Assembly: GCF_018555685.1 (NCBI RefSeq)
Contig: NZ_JAFLWW010000003.1
Span: 744,001 to 808,000, forward strand
Source: Aminobacter anthyllidis
GTDB taxonomy: Bacteria; Pseudomonadota; Alphaproteobacteria; Rhizobiales; Rhizobiaceae
DNA length: 64,000 nt
Reading direction: 5' to 3'
In this document: positions 8,288-20,544 of the stretch, piece by piece
How positions within the stretch are numbered: position 1 is the stretch's first letter
How the letters are laid out: every line of letters begins with the position of its first letter
Translations under genes and position numbers: made by a program
The notes under the pieces: model-generated
Databases searched by the model: none
What the model saw: only the letters and a program-made list of their open reading frames with translations
Told to the model about the DNA's origin: nothing

Positions 8288-9151
8288 TCAGTGGGCGACG
8301 TTGGCCCAGACCTTGCGCTTGGTGGCGTAGACGAGGCCAGCAAACAGCACCAGGAAGATCATGACGGCAAAGCCGGTCTGCTTGCGCGCCTCGAGGTGCG
8401 GCTCGGCAGCCCACATCAGGAACGCCGAGACGTCCCTGGAATACTGCTCGACCGTCTCGGGCGAACCGTCCTCATAGGTCACCTGGCCGTCCGACAGCGG
8501 CTTGGCCATGGCCAGCGACTTGCCGCCGACGAAGAACGGGTTGTAGTGCGTGCCTTCGGCGATCTCCATGCCGGCCGGCGGCTGCTCGTCATAGCCGGTG
8601 AGCAGGGCGTGGATGTAGTCCGGGCCGTTCGACGCATACATGGTGAAGATGTCGAAGACGAAGGTCGGGAAGCCGCGTTCGACGCCGCGCGCCTTGGCGA
8701 TCAGCGAGAAGTCGGGCGGAGCGGCGCCACCGTTGGCGGCAGCGGCGGCCGCCGAGTTCGGGAAAGGCGACGGGAAGTGATCGCCCGGCAGCGCCTTGCG
8801 GGTGAACATCTCGCCATCGCCGTTCGGGCCGTCCTGCACTTCGTACTCGGCGGCAAACGCCTTGACCTGAGCCTCGGAGTAACCGAGGTCCTCGAGCGTG
8901 CGGAACGCCACCAGGTTCATCGAGTGACAGGCCGAGCACACTTCCTTGTAGATCTTCAGGCCGCGCTGCAGCTGGCCCTTGTCGAAGGTGCCGAACGGGC
9001 CGGCGAAGGTCCAGTCCATTTCCTTCGGCTTGTGGATCGGGAAGTGTGTCGGCTCGGCAGCGTGGTTCGCTTCCTCTGCAGCGACCGCCACGCCGGCGGA
9101 GCCGACGAGGAGGAAGCCGATGACCGCCAGACCGTTGAGAATCTTTTTCAT
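8288..9151 (-). CDS. petC: cytochrome c1, bc1 complex
   Basis: 287 aa. A signal peptide (residues 1-24) leads to a periplasmic domain with the haem c site CSACH at residues 72-76. A C-terminal membrane anchor (TGFAVMIFLVLFAGLVYA) holds it in the inner membrane, ending with the basic KRKVWANVAH. It passes electrons from the Rieske centre to soluble cytochrome c. It is the last gene of petA-petB-petC. It is a separate gene, not fused to cytochrome b as in Bradyrhizobium. Confidence 0.97.
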   Translation of the reverse strand: MKKILNGLAVIGFLLVGSAGVAVAAEEANHAAEPTHFPIHKPKEMDWTFAGPFGTFDKGQLQRGLKIYKEVCSACHSMNLVAFRTLEDLGYSEAQVKAFAAEYEVQDGPNGDGEMFTRKALPGDHFPSPFPNSAAAAAANGGAAPPDFSLIAKARGVERGFPTFVFDIFTMYASNGPDYIHALLTGYDEQPPAGMEIAEGTHYNPFFVGGKSLAMAKPLSDGQVTYEDGSPETVEQYSRDVSAFLMWAAEPHLEARKQTGFAVMIFLVLFAGLVYATKRKVWANVAH

Positions 9152-9180
9152 TCCAAAATCCCTTTCAGATTCTCGTTGGC

Positions 9181-10482
9181 TCAGCCGCGGGTTTCGGGCG
9201 CTGCGGTCGCACCAGCCGGATGAGCCGAACCCGACTTGTTCTTCTCGAGCACCGCTTCGGTGATCGAGTTGGGCAAGCGGCGGGGCGTCTCGATCAGGCC
9301 GAGAACCGGCATGATGACCAGGAAGAATGCGAAGTAGTAGAGCGTGGCCAGCTGCGACATGATCACGTAGGCACCTTCAGCGGGGCGCGAACCGAGCCAG
9401 CCGAGGAAGATCGCGTTGATGACGAAGAGCCAGAAGAACAGCTTGTACCAGGGACGGTAGACAGCCGAACGGACCTTCGAGGTGTCGAGCCACGGCACGA
9501 CGAACAGCACCGCGATCGAACCGAACATGGCGAGCACGCCACCGAGTTTGGAGTCGATCGGCCCGATGTTGAACGTGATGGCGCGCAGGATCGCGTAGAA
9601 CGGCAGGTAGTACCATTCCGGAACGATGTGCGCCGGGGTCTTCAGCGAGTCGGCCTGGATGTAGTTGTCGGGGTGGCCGAGGAAGTTCGGGATGTAGAAG
9701 ATGAAGTAGGCGAACACGGCCAGGAACACGACCATGGCGAAACCATCCTTGATGGTCGCGTAGGGCGTGAAGGCGACGGTGTCGGTCTTCGACTTCACTT
9801 CGATGCCGGTCGGGTTGGTCTGGCCGGTGACATGCAGCGCCCAGACGTGCAGGACGACGACGCCGGCGATCATGAACGGCAGCAGGTAGTGCAGCGCAAA
9901 GAAGCGGTTCAGCGTCGGATTGTCGACGGCGAAGCCGCCGAGCAGCAGCTGCTGGACCCATTCGCCGACCAGCGGAATGGCGGTGAAGAAGCCGGTGATG
10001 ACGGTCGCGCCCCAGAACGACATCTGACCCCAGGGCAGAACGTAGCCCATGAAGCCGGTTGCCATCATCAGCAGGTAGATGATGCAGCCGAGGATCCAGA
10101 GCAGCTCACGCGGCGCCTTGTAGGAGCCGTAGTAGAGACCGCGCATGATGTGGATGTAGACGGCGATGAAGAAGAACGACGCACCGTTGGAGTGCATGTA
10201 GCGGAGCAGCCAACCGGAGTTGACGTCGCGCATGATCTTTTCGACCGACTGGAAGGCCAGCGTGGTGTCGTTGGCATAGTGCATGGCCAGCACGACGCCG
10301 GTGAGTATCTGCGCCACCAGCATGATCGAGAGAATGCCGCCGAAGGTGTAGGCGTAATTCAGGTTGCGCGGAACCGGGTAGGAGACGAATGAATCGTGCA
10401 CCAGCCGCGGCAGCGGCATGCGTGCGTCGATCCAGCGGCCGATGCCGGTCTTGGGCGAATAGGTCGAGTGTCCACCGCTCAT
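9181..10482 (-). CDS. petB: cytochrome b, bc1 complex
   Basis: 433 aa with eight expected membrane helices. The quinol-oxidation motif is seen as [15 protein letters not shown] near residues 276-290. The haem-ligand helices are [10 protein letters not shown] upstream and [20 protein letters not shown]. It binds two b haems and both quinone sites of the complex. Spacing to petA is 19 bases and to petC 29 bases, so one transcript is expected. Confidence 0.97.
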   Translation of the reverse strand: MSGGHSTYSPKTGIGRWIDARMPLPRLVHDSFVSYPVPRNLNYAYTFGGILSIMLVAQILTGVVLAMHYANDTTLAFQSVEKIMRDVNSGWLLRYMHSNGASFFFIAVYIHIMRGLYYGSYKAPRELLWILGCIIYLLMMATGFMGYVLPWGQMSFWGATVITGFFTAIPLVGEWVQQLLLGGFAVDNPTLNRFFALHYLLPFMIAGVVVLHVWALHVTGQTNPTGIEVKSKTDTVAFTPYATIKDGFAMVVFLAVFAYFIFYIPNFLGHPDNYIQADSLKTPAHIVPEWYYLPFYAILRAITFNIGPIDSKLGGVLAMFGSIAVLFVVPWLDTSKVRSAVYRPWYKLFFWLFVINAIFLGWLGSRPAEGAYVIMSQLATLYYFAFFLVIMPVLGLIETPRRLPNSITEAVLEKNKSGSAHPAGATAAPETRG

Positions 10483-10501
10483 GGAATTAAGTCCCCCTGC
10501 C

Positions 10502-11065
10502 TCAGCCTACCCGGATGGTCGTGTCGGAAATAAACTGGAAATTCGGAATATGAAGATTTTCCGGCGCCGGTCCTTTACGGATGCGGCCGGCCGTATCGTA
10601 GTGCGAGCCGTGGCACGGGCAGAACCAGCCACCGAAATCGCCCTGCTGGCCGAGCGGCACGCAGCCCAGATGGGTGCAGACGCCGACCATGACCAGCCAG
10701 TTTTCCTTGCCTTCGCCGGCGGTGCGATCGATGTCGGTCGCCTGGGCGTCGGAAGAGATGTTGGCGTTGCGCGCGACCGGATCCTTGAGATCGGCCATCG
10801 GCACTTCCTGGGCTGCCTTGATCTCTTCGGGCGTGCGGTTGCGGATGAACACCGGCTTGCCGCGCCACTTGACGGTCAGCGACATGCCCGGCGTCAGCGA
10901 CGAGACGTCAACCTCGATCGAGGATGCGGCGAGCGTCGATGCGTCCGGGCGCATCTGGTCGATGAAGGGCCAGGCCACGGCGGCGGCGCCGACTGCTCCG
11001 GCCATGCCGGTGGCGACGTAGAGAAAATCGCGGCGATTGGGCTCGCTCGTATCGGTTGCGCTCAC
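10502..11065 (-). CDS. petA: ubiquinol-cytochrome c reductase iron-sulfur (Rieske) subunit
   Basis: 187 aa. A Tat-type signal (RRDFLY at residues 11-16) precedes the single membrane helix. The two cluster-binding boxes are CTHLGC (C130, H132) and CPCHGSHYD (C149, H152), with C135 and C151 forming the stabilising disulfide. It carries the 2Fe-2S cluster that takes the first electron from quinol. First gene of the petABC operon. Confidence 0.97.
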   Translation of the reverse strand: MSATDTSEPNRRDFLYVATGMAGAVGAAAVAWPFIDQMRPDASTLAASSIEVDVSSLTPGMSLTVKWRGKPVFIRNRTPEEIKAAQEVPMADLKDPVARNANISSDAQATDIDRTAGEGKENWLVMVGVCTHLGCVPLGQQGDFGGWFCPCHGSHYDTAGRIRKGPAPENLHIPNFQFISDTTIRVG

Positions 11066-11387
11066 GGGACCTGATCCTTTTGCCTCAATTCCAACCGGAG
11101 GCTGAGCAATTGTCCCCGCTCATGGATGCAAGCCCGACAGCGCATGGCAACCAGGCTAGCGAATTCCTCCGGCATTTGGACTTCGGTTTATGCGTGAAGG
11201 CCGTTTTTGTCCAGACGCGACTAGGCACATGGGCAGATTGTCGCGGGGATGACGCGAAGCGGTGGAAAACCTCCCGGAAACAGCGGCCTCCGGCGGGTTT
11301 GCGGGTAGTTGAGCGGCCCCTGACATGAGCGCGCTTTTGCTTCCGCGGCACGGGCTGCCCTTGCGCCGGAAAAACATCGCCAAAGGC
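11066..11387. other. intergenic region upstream of petA
   Basis: 322 bases that must contain the petABC promoter (minus strand) and the 3' end of the small gene transcribed from 11699. I find no convincing -35/-10 pair, operator or hairpin with a T run, and no gene with a ribosome site. Confidence 0.4.
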
Positions 11388-11699
11388 TCAGCTCGCGCCG
11401 AGTCGCGCCAGCACCTCGCGCGGAATGGCGTAGTCGCGGATGGCGTCGTCATGCTTGCGCAGGCCGCACAGTTCGCGCTGGATGAAATAGGCGTAGACGG
11501 CCTCGGTCGCCGCCTTGAGCAACACCCGGCGCTGATCGGCGTCGCCGTGATGGGCGTTGAGCCTGGCGAGTGCCTCGCCGGCACGATCACCGGAGCGACC
11601 AAGGGCGGCGGCTTTTTCGGCCAGCAGCTCGTATTCGAGCACATTGAGCGTCTGCTCGGAACGGTTCGACAGGATGGAGGGCGGGCGAACGGACGACAT
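11388..11699 (-). CDS. small conserved protein, DUF6665-like
   Basis: 103 aa, soluble, helical, with no signal peptide. Its central part, LNVLEYELLAEKAAALGR, followed by a second helix pair (EAVYAYFIQRELCGLR), resembles a small alphaproteobacterial family I know as DUF6665; this is from memory and unchecked. It starts nine bases after the stop of the upstream ABC exporter on the same strand, so it is probably co-translated with it. Function unknown. Confidence 0.65.
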   Translation of the reverse strand: MSSVRPPSILSNRSEQTLNVLEYELLAEKAAALGRSGDRAGEALARLNAHHGDADQRRVLLKAATEAVYAYFIQRELCGLRKHDDAIRDYAIPREVLARLGAS

Positions 11700-11708
11700 C
11701 GGACGATC

Positions 11709-13538
<1,830 letters not shown>

Positions 13539-13565
13539 TGGGGCACCCCAAAATTGAGATGAGGG

Positions 13566-13690
13566 CGCTGCCCCTCACCCTTACCCTCTCCCCGTGAAGG
13601 ACGGGGAGAGGGAGGTTTCGGCGTTGCCGCTTGTCCCTTCTCCCCGTCCTTCACGGGGAGAAGGTGCCGGCAGGCGGATGAGGGGCGGAT
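13566..13690. repeat. paired palindromic (REP-type) repeats, 'CTCTCCCCGT' family
   Basis: Two palindromes lie head to head: CCCTCTCCCCGT/ACGGGGAGAGGG (13584-13612) and CCTTCTCCCCGT/ACGGGGAGAAGG (13636-13664). Outer flanks are CCCCTCACCCTTA and GGCGGATGAGGGG. The same unit recurs at 49977-50072 and 50498-50616. It separates two exporter genes of one strand. Confidence 0.85.
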
Positions 13691-13704
13691 TTCGTGAGCG
13701 AACA

Positions 13705-15582
<1,878 letters not shown>

Positions 15583-15704
15583 CAGCACTCTGGGCTATCC
15601 GGCGGCAACGACTCACTATTTTCGGATCGAAGCATTTCGAAGGCAACGTCCTAGCGCCAAGTCTTCTCCCGCTGCACTCGTTCGTGAACAGAAGTGCCGC
15701 AGAA

Positions 15705-15838
15705 GTCCCCCTCCCCCTTGTGGGGAGGGGTTAGGGGTGGGGGTCTTCGGGCGCCCACGAACCCTCTGGACGTACATGCAACGAATCGGTCGAAGACAAC
15801 CCCCACCCTATATCCCTCCCCACAAGGGGGAGGGAGGG
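15705..15838. repeat. paired palindromic repeats, 'CCCCTTGTGGGG' family
   Basis: An inverted pair: CCCCTCCCCCTTGTGGGGAGG plus TTAGGGGTGGGGG at 15708-15743, and the mirror copy at 15798-15837. The same unit recurs at 40974-41114 and 59648-59786, and a relative at 46268-46432. It fills the gap between two exporter genes. No gene seen in the gap. Confidence 0.85.
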
Positions 15839-15862
15839 CGTCGTCGTCTCGCCCCGACGCCC

Positions 15863-17743
15863 CTACTCCGCCGCCTGGCCTTTGGCCTCGGCGTCGTTGG
15901 CCGCTTCGCCGGCGACGTCGTCGAGCAGGAAGCCGCCGGACTGGCGCTGCCACAGCGAGGCATAGATGCCACCCTTGGCGACCAGTTCGTCGTGGCTGCC
16001 CTGTTCGACGATGCGGCCCTTGTCCATGACCACCAGCCGGTCCATCGCCGCGATTGTCGAGAGCCGGTGGGCGATGGCGATGACGGTCTTGCCTTCCATC
16101 AGACGGTAGAGGTTTTCCTGGATCGCGGCTTCGACTTCCGAGTCGAGCGCGGACGTCGCCTCGTCGAGGATCAGGATCGGCGCGTCCTTGAGCATGACAC
16201 GCGCGATGGCGATGCGCTGGCGCTGGCCGCCTGACAGCTTGACGCCACGCTCGCCAACATGCGCCTCGAAGCCCTTGCGGCCCTTGGGATCGGACAAGGC
16301 TCCAACGAAGTCGAGCGCTTCGGCCCGTCGCGCGGCCTCTATCATCATCTCTTCGGTGGCGTCGGGACGGCCGTAGAGAATGTTGTCGGCGACCGAACGG
16401 TGCAGCAGCGAGGTGTCCTGCGTGACCATGCCGATATGGGCGCGCAGGCTGTCTTGCTGGACAGTCGAAATGTCCTGCCCATCGATGACGATGCGCCCGC
16501 CCTCGATGTCGTAGAAGCGCAGCAGAAGGTTGACCAGTGTCGACTTGCCCGCGCCTGAGCGGCCGACGATGCCGACCTTTTCGCCTGGGCGAACCTTGAG
16601 CGTGAGGTCCTCGATGACGCCTTTCTTCTTGCCGTAGTGGAAGCGCACGTTGTCGAAGGCGATCTCGCCCTTGTCTACGACGATCTCCTTGGCGTTGGGC
16701 TTGTCTTCGACCAGGCGCGGCATCGAAATCGAGGTGATGCCATCCTGGACGGTGCCGATGCTCTCGAACAGGCCCGAGACCTCCCACATGATCCATTGCG
16801 ACATGCCCCAGAGCCGGAGCACAAGGCCGAGCACGACCGCGACCGCGCCGATGGAGACCGCACCATTGAGCCACAGCGAGATCGACAGGATGCCGACCGA
16901 CAGCAACAGCGACGAGTTGAGCAAGTAAAGGACGCCGTAGAGCGAGGTCACCAGCCGCATCGACCGGTAGACGGTCTCCATGAACAGCGACATGCCTTCC
17001 CTGGCAAACGACGCCTCGCGGCGCGAATGCGAGAATAGCTTGACCGTCTGGATGTTGGTGTAGCTGTCGACGACGCGGCCGGTCATGGTCGAGCGCGCGT
17101 CGGCCTGCTCTTCGGCGACCTTGCCCAGGCGTGGCACGAAATAGCGCAGCAGCGCCACATACATGACGAGCCAGACGATCAGGGGTGCGGCGAGGCGCAG
17201 GTCGGCAGAGCCGACGATGATCAGCACGCCGAGGAAATAGACGATGACATAGTTGAGCACGTCGATCAGCTTGACCACGCATTCGCGCACGGCGAGCGCG
17301 GTCTGCATCAGCTTGGTGGCGATGCGGCCGGCGAACTCGTCCTGGTAGAAGCTCATCGATTGCTTGAGCAAATAGCGGTGCACCTGCCAGCGGATGCGCA
17401 TGGGATAGTTGCCCATCAGCGTCTGCTGGTTGACCAGCGACTGCAGCACCACCATGCCCGGCAGGACGACCATGACGATGAACGCCATGCCGGCGAGCTT
17501 CCAGCCTTCGTTTTGCAGGAAGGTCTCGCGGTTCTGGTTCGACAGCCAGTCGACGATGTTGCCGAGGAAACCAAACATCCACACTTCGGCGAGCGCGATC
17601 AGCGACGTCAGCACGGCGGCGATGACGATGTAGGTCCACGCACCCTTGGTGTAGTGCAGGCAAAACGCGACGAGCGTCTTCGGCGGCTCGACCGGTTCCT
17701 CCACGGGGAACGGATTCAGTCTGCTTTCAAACCAGCGGAACAT
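15863..17743 (-). CDS. ABC half-exporter
   Basis: 626 aa. It has six membrane helices followed by the ATPase domain with GRSGAGKST (note R for P in Walker A), the Q-loop MVTQDTSLLH, LSGGQ, DEATSALD and AHRLSTI. The C-terminal tail (after QSGGFLLDD) is rich in alanine and acidic residues. First of the three tandem exporters in transcription order. Export of a lipid, peptide or toxic compound is expected from the family; nothing here fixes the substrate. Confidence 0.92.
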   Translation of the reverse strand: MFRWFESRLNPFPVEEPVEPPKTLVAFCLHYTKGAWTYIVIAAVLTSLIALAEVWMFGFLGNIVDWLSNQNRETFLQNEGWKLAGMAFIVMVVLPGMVVLQSLVNQQTLMGNYPMRIRWQVHRYLLKQSMSFYQDEFAGRIATKLMQTALAVRECVVKLIDVLNYVIVYFLGVLIIVGSADLRLAAPLIVWLVMYVALLRYFVPRLGKVAEEQADARSTMTGRVVDSYTNIQTVKLFSHSRREASFAREGMSLFMETVYRSMRLVTSLYGVLYLLNSSLLLSVGILSISLWLNGAVSIGAVAVVLGLVLRLWGMSQWIMWEVSGLFESIGTVQDGITSISMPRLVEDKPNAKEIVVDKGEIAFDNVRFHYGKKKGVIEDLTLKVRPGEKVGIVGRSGAGKSTLVNLLLRFYDIEGGRIVIDGQDISTVQQDSLRAHIGMVTQDTSLLHRSVADNILYGRPDATEEMMIEAARRAEALDFVGALSDPKGRKGFEAHVGERGVKLSGGQRQRIAIARVMLKDAPILILDEATSALDSEVEAAIQENLYRLMEGKTVIAIAHRLSTIAAMDRLVVMDKGRIVEQGSHDELVAKGGIYASLWQRQSGGFLLDDVAGEAANDAEAKGQAAE

Positions 17744-17897
17744 TTCAGTCTCTCAGTTCAGTATGCGGCACGCAGCGAATTCCGCGTGGGGCGTATCTTG
17801 GAGGGCCACTGGCACGGCCATTATTCGCCGGATCATCGTCGTGGAGCCGCGGCGGAGCCCTCGGAATGTAGGGGACCGCTGAGGATTCGGCGAATCC

Positions 17898-18215
17898 TCA
17901 GCGGTTGCCTCCTGACATCGTTCTGGCAGCAGGCCTCGCCGCACCCGACCGGCCGGCAAGCCGGCCGATCAGGGCTTTGATGCGGCCGAACAGCGGCCGG
18001 TAGCTGGGGTCGACGACGACATTGCTCATGTCGACGTCGGGCAGCATGCCGCGATGCAGACGCTGCCGAACCGGCGGGTTCGCCTTGGGCTGATGCGCGC
18101 CGAGCGCCAGCATCATGGCATGGTGCCTGGCGTCGGCTATGTCGTTGCGGTGAACGAAAAATACAGAGTCGTGGTCGTTACGGGCATTGTGCCCGTTGGG
18201 GATGTTGACAAACAT
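17898..18215 (-). CDS. small protein of unknown function
   Basis: 105 aa with no domain I recognise. The N-terminal half is rich in His and Asn (IPNGHNARNDHDSVFFVHRND) and the C-terminal tail is basic with Ala and Gly. An AAGGA ribosome site lies ten bases before the ATG, which supports real translation. It is upstream of, and on the same strand as, the three exporters, but 150 bases away. It could be a stress-related small protein; no function is assigned. Confidence 0.55.
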   Translation of the reverse strand: MFVNIPNGHNARNDHDSVFFVHRNDIADARHHAMMLALGAHQPKANPPVRQRLHRGMLPDVDMSNVVVDPSYRPLFGRIKALIGRLAGRSGAARPAARTMSGGNR

Positions 18216-18494
18216 CGGAATTGTCCTTCGAAAACCGGATAAGGGCTTCTGCGGACCGAGATGCGAAAATGCCTGGTGATGTCAGGTAAGGTCGTCGAAC
18301 CGGTCCGCCCTAGGCGGTACGTCGCCCACAGGTGGGGCGGTGAATGTCAAGCAGCATCATGTACCCCTCCATCGGTTCGAGTTGACAATGATGGCCGTAT
18401 ACGCCCATTCGCGGCCCAACGCTACCGCCTCATCTTCACTTTTTGCTTTGGCACGACTTGCTGTTGCTTTGCCGCCACAGATTAGGATATCGAC

Positions 18495-18953
18495 ATGGAT
18501 CAGCGTCTGCGCATCGCGCTCTACCAGCCAGACATCGCCGGCAACACCGGCACCATCCTGCGCATGGCGGCTTGCCTCGGCATCGCCGTCGACCTGATCG
18601 AGCCCGCCGGCTTCGACATTTCCGACCGGGCGCTCAAACGCGCCGGAATGGACTATCTCGAAATGGCGGCCCTGACCCGGCATGTCGACTTCGACCGCTT
18701 CGAGGACTGGCGCAAGAGTGAAGGCCGCCGCCTCGTGCTTTTGTCGACCAAAGCCGCCCTGCCCTATACGGATTTCCGCTTCGAAGCCGGCGACATCGTC
18801 ATGCTCGGCCGCGAATCGGCCGGGGTTCCGGATCACGTCCACGATCTCGCCTTCGAGCGGCTGATCATCCCGATGCCCGGCGGCGGGCGCAGCCTCAATG
18901 TCGCGCTCAGCGCGGCGATGGTGGCCGGCGAGGCGATTCGCCAGCTCGGCTGA
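18495..18953 (+). CDS. trmL: tRNA (cytidine(34)-2'-O)-methyltransferase
   Basis: 152 aa, a minimal SPOUT methyltransferase without extra domains. Motifs: N-terminal YQPDIAGNTGTILRMAAC, the central MLGRESAGVPDHV and the knotted C-terminal IPMPGGGRSLNVALSAAM, which bind S-adenosylmethionine. TrmL methylates the ribose of the wobble base in certain leucine tRNAs. In alphaproteobacteria the gene commonly lies near petABC, as here with some genes in between. Confidence 0.94.
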   Translation: MDQRLRIALYQPDIAGNTGTILRMAACLGIAVDLIEPAGFDISDRALKRAGMDYLEMAALTRHVDFDRFEDWRKSEGRRLVLLSTKAALPYTDFRFEAGDIVMLGRESAGVPDHVHDLAFERLIIPMPGGGRSLNVALSAAMVAGEAIRQLG

Positions 18954-19040
18954 CAGGGCGGCGACCATGCGCAGCAGCGCTGTGGCGAAACAGCCTCCCT
19001 GCGGGCTGGTGTTCCAGTCGGTTGCAGCTGTTTTCGCCAT
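18954..19040 (-). pseudogene. start of a SoxR-driven gene, apparently cut short
   Basis: An ATG at 19040 on the minus strand has an excellent ribosome site (AAGGAAGGAT, 19047-19056) and a SoxR-type promoter before it. It opens MAKTAATDWNTSPQGGCF, but after about 29 codons the frame runs into trmL in antisense and stays open to 18357. The most likely reading is that a SoxR target once lay here and lost its 3' part. It could also be a short real peptide reading into the trmL antisense strand. Confidence 0.3.
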
Positions 19041-19066
19041 GTCGTCATCCTTCCTTGCACGGTGAA

Positions 19067-19104
19067 GGATATCCTCGTACAACCTCAACTAATATTGAGG
19101 TCAA
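19067..19104 (-). promoter_or_regulatory. SoxR box within a soxS-type promoter
   Basis: ACCTCAA-CTAATA-TTGAGGT (19082-19101) matches the SoxR operator CCTCAA-N6-TTGAGG. On the minus strand TTGACC (19099-19104), a 19-base spacer and TACGAG (19074-19079) reproduce the overlong spacing of MerR-family activated promoters, in the same register as the E. coli soxS promoter. The box also lies 16 bases before the soxR start, so SoxR probably controls itself too. Confidence 0.85.
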
Positions 19105-19116
19105 GCGGGAATTTTC

Positions 19117-19554
19117 ATGGCCAGCGAACTGACTGTCGGCGAAGTCGCCAAGCGCAGCGGCGTTGCCGTCTCGGCGCTGCATTTCTACGAGACGCGCGGG
19201 CTGATCCACAGCCACCGCACGGCCGGCAACCAGCGCCGCTACGCCCGCGACGTGCTGAGGCGGGTGGCGGTGATCAGGATCGCCCAGGACGTCGGCATCT
19301 CGCTTGCCGACATCGCCGCCGCCTTCGCCGCCCTGCCCGACGGCCGCACGCCGACGCGCGAGGATTGGAGTCTGCTTTCAACGGGTTGGCGCCACGACCT
19401 CGATCACCGCATCGAACAATTGAAGAAGCTGCGCGACGGCCTGACCGACTGCATCGGCTGCGGCTGCATGTCGATCGACAAGTGCCCGTTGCGCAACCGC
19501 GAGGACCGGCTGGCGCGCCAGGGTCCGGGACCGAGGCGGCTGCTGGTGGAGTGA
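19117..19554 (+). CDS. soxR: redox-sensitive transcriptional activator SoxR
   Basis: 145 aa, MerR family. The N-terminal winged helix-turn-helix ([23 protein letters not shown], residues 8-30) is followed by a dimerising helix. The 2Fe-2S site is the canonical C112-x2-C115-x-C117-x5-C123. Oxidation of the cluster by redox-cycling agents turns the bound protein into an activator. The operator is just upstream; the ATG has only a weak ribosome site. Confidence 0.96.
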   Translation: MASELTVGEVAKRSGVAVSALHFYETRGLIHSHRTAGNQRRYARDVLRRVAVIRIAQDVGISLADIAAAFAALPDGRTPTREDWSLLSTGWRHDLDHRIEQLKKLRDGLTDCIGCGCMSIDKCPLRNREDRLARQGPGPRRLLVE

Positions 19555-19560
19555 AACGGC

Positions 19561-19588
19561 CGACCCGGGGCGCTGCCGTCCCGGGTCG
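19561..19588. terminator. hairpin between soxR and the DUF4394 gene
   Basis: A 9-bp perfect stem (CGACCCGGG 19561-19569, complement 19580-19588) with a 10-base loop, between convergent genes and without a T run. Confidence 0.5.
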
Positions 19589-19603
19589 GTACTGTTCGAT
19601 GCG

Positions 19604-20377
19604 TCAGCGCAGGATGGCAAGGTCGCGCAGGCCAGCATCGAGGCCCTCGGCCGCCTTTTCAGCTGCACCGCTCTCCATGCTGACCTTGTAGAGCATTCCG
19701 CCTGTGGCCAGCCACGCGGTGTTGGCGCCATCTTCCGACGTCTGGATGTCGAAGCCGACGGCGTCGCCGGGCTCGATGCCGAGCTTGCCGATCGTCTTCA
19801 GCGTACCGTCATTCGGCTTGGTCTGCTGCAAGAACAGCCCGCCGGCGTGGATGTCGTACATCGCCGTTTTTTCGGGCTTGCCGAAGGAATTGGTATAGGC
19901 GGTGGCAATGATCTCGGTCGGCATCTCGGCGCTCGCATCGCCAGCCTCGAAGGCGAGCTTGCCGTCTTCGGTTACCGCGCCGGTCGCGGGATCGGCACGC
20001 AGATTGGTGCCGTCGGACGCAATGACGCGCAGCTTGTCGGCTGCCGGGTTGAAGTCGACGCTGACCTTGGCGCCCTCGGGCGGCAGCTTGGACAGCTTCG
20101 ACACCGCCGTAGCCGCACCGGTGTCGAGGTTGATGGTGACCAGCGAGCCGTCGCCGGCAAGGCCATAGACCATGTTATCGGACGATCGCAGGTCGATTCC
20201 ATGGAGCTTGTCGACCCCGGTCACCTCGATCTTCCTGGCCTCGCCCGGCTTGTCGGTGTCGAACCAGATCAAGGTCTTGTCGCCGGAAAGGCCAAGCGCC
20301 GGAGCAGCCACTGCCGCTGCGGAAAAGCCGGCGAGCATTGTGCCGGCAAGGGCGATATGCAGTGCGATGCGGTTCAT
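19604..20377 (-). CDS. secreted DUF4394 protein
   Basis: 257 aa. A signal peptide (residues 1-24, ending VAA) precedes a beta-rich domain with repeated strands (LIWFDTDKPG, GLAGDGSLVTINLDTG, AVGFDIQTSEDG) typical of DUF4394, a predicted beta-propeller-like fold in the periplasm. It is divergent from an ECF sigma factor gene, and its upstream region carries the same GCATCC-N13-GCGKGTA motif as the sigma gene, which suggests that it belongs to the regulon. Molecular role unknown. Confidence 0.85.
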   Translation of the reverse strand: MNRIALHIALAGTMLAGFSAAAVAAPALGLSGDKTLIWFDTDKPGEARKIEVTGVDKLHGIDLRSSDNMVYGLAGDGSLVTINLDTGAATAVSKLSKLPPEGAKVSVDFNPAADKLRVIASDGTNLRADPATGAVTEDGKLAFEAGDASAEMPTEIIATAYTNSFGKPEKTAMYDIHAGGLFLQQTKPNDGTLKTIGKLGIEPGDAVGFDIQTSEDGANTAWLATGGMLYKVSMESGAAEKAAEGLDAGLRDLAILR

Positions 20378-20435
20378 GTCGATCTCCTTCTCGTTGGTCG
20401 GTGAGCGCTGGTGATTTCGCGTCGCTCGCCGGCCT

Positions 20436-20461
20436 TACCCGCGGGATCGGGTTCTGGATGC
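20436..20461 (-). promoter_or_regulatory. putative ECF promoter of the DUF4394 gene
   Basis: On the minus strand GCATCC (20456-20461), 13 bases, GCGGGTA (20436-20442). The same layout lies on the other strand before the sigma gene. It is 59 bases from the start codon, room for a leader with the GAAGGAGA ribosome site. Confidence 0.5.
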
Positions 20462-20490
20462 AGGACGCCGCAAATTTCTCAGAAGGGCTT

Positions 20491-20516
20491 GCATCCCCTG
20501 ATGCATCCGGCGTGTA
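20491..20516 (+). promoter_or_regulatory. putative ECF promoter of the sigma/anti-sigma operon
   Basis: GCATCC (20491-20496), 13 bases, GCGTGTA (20510-20516), 28 bases before the sigma-factor start. A second GCATCC lies at 20503-20508. Matching the divergent motif at 20436-20461, it suggests autoregulation. Confidence 0.5.
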
Positions 20517-20544
20517 TCATTGCAAATGGACGAGAAGGGACCGC

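Noticed and set aside
13566-13690. CRISPR-like repeats
   Set aside because: Units are few, palindromic and in opposite orientations, without spacers of constant length; no cas genes occur in the window.
18357-18953. Continuation of the SoxR-driven frame across trmL in antisense as one 228-codon gene
   Set aside because: The part opposite trmL is a reflection of a well-conserved gene, so coding on both strands is unlikely. Only the start near 19040 has independent support.
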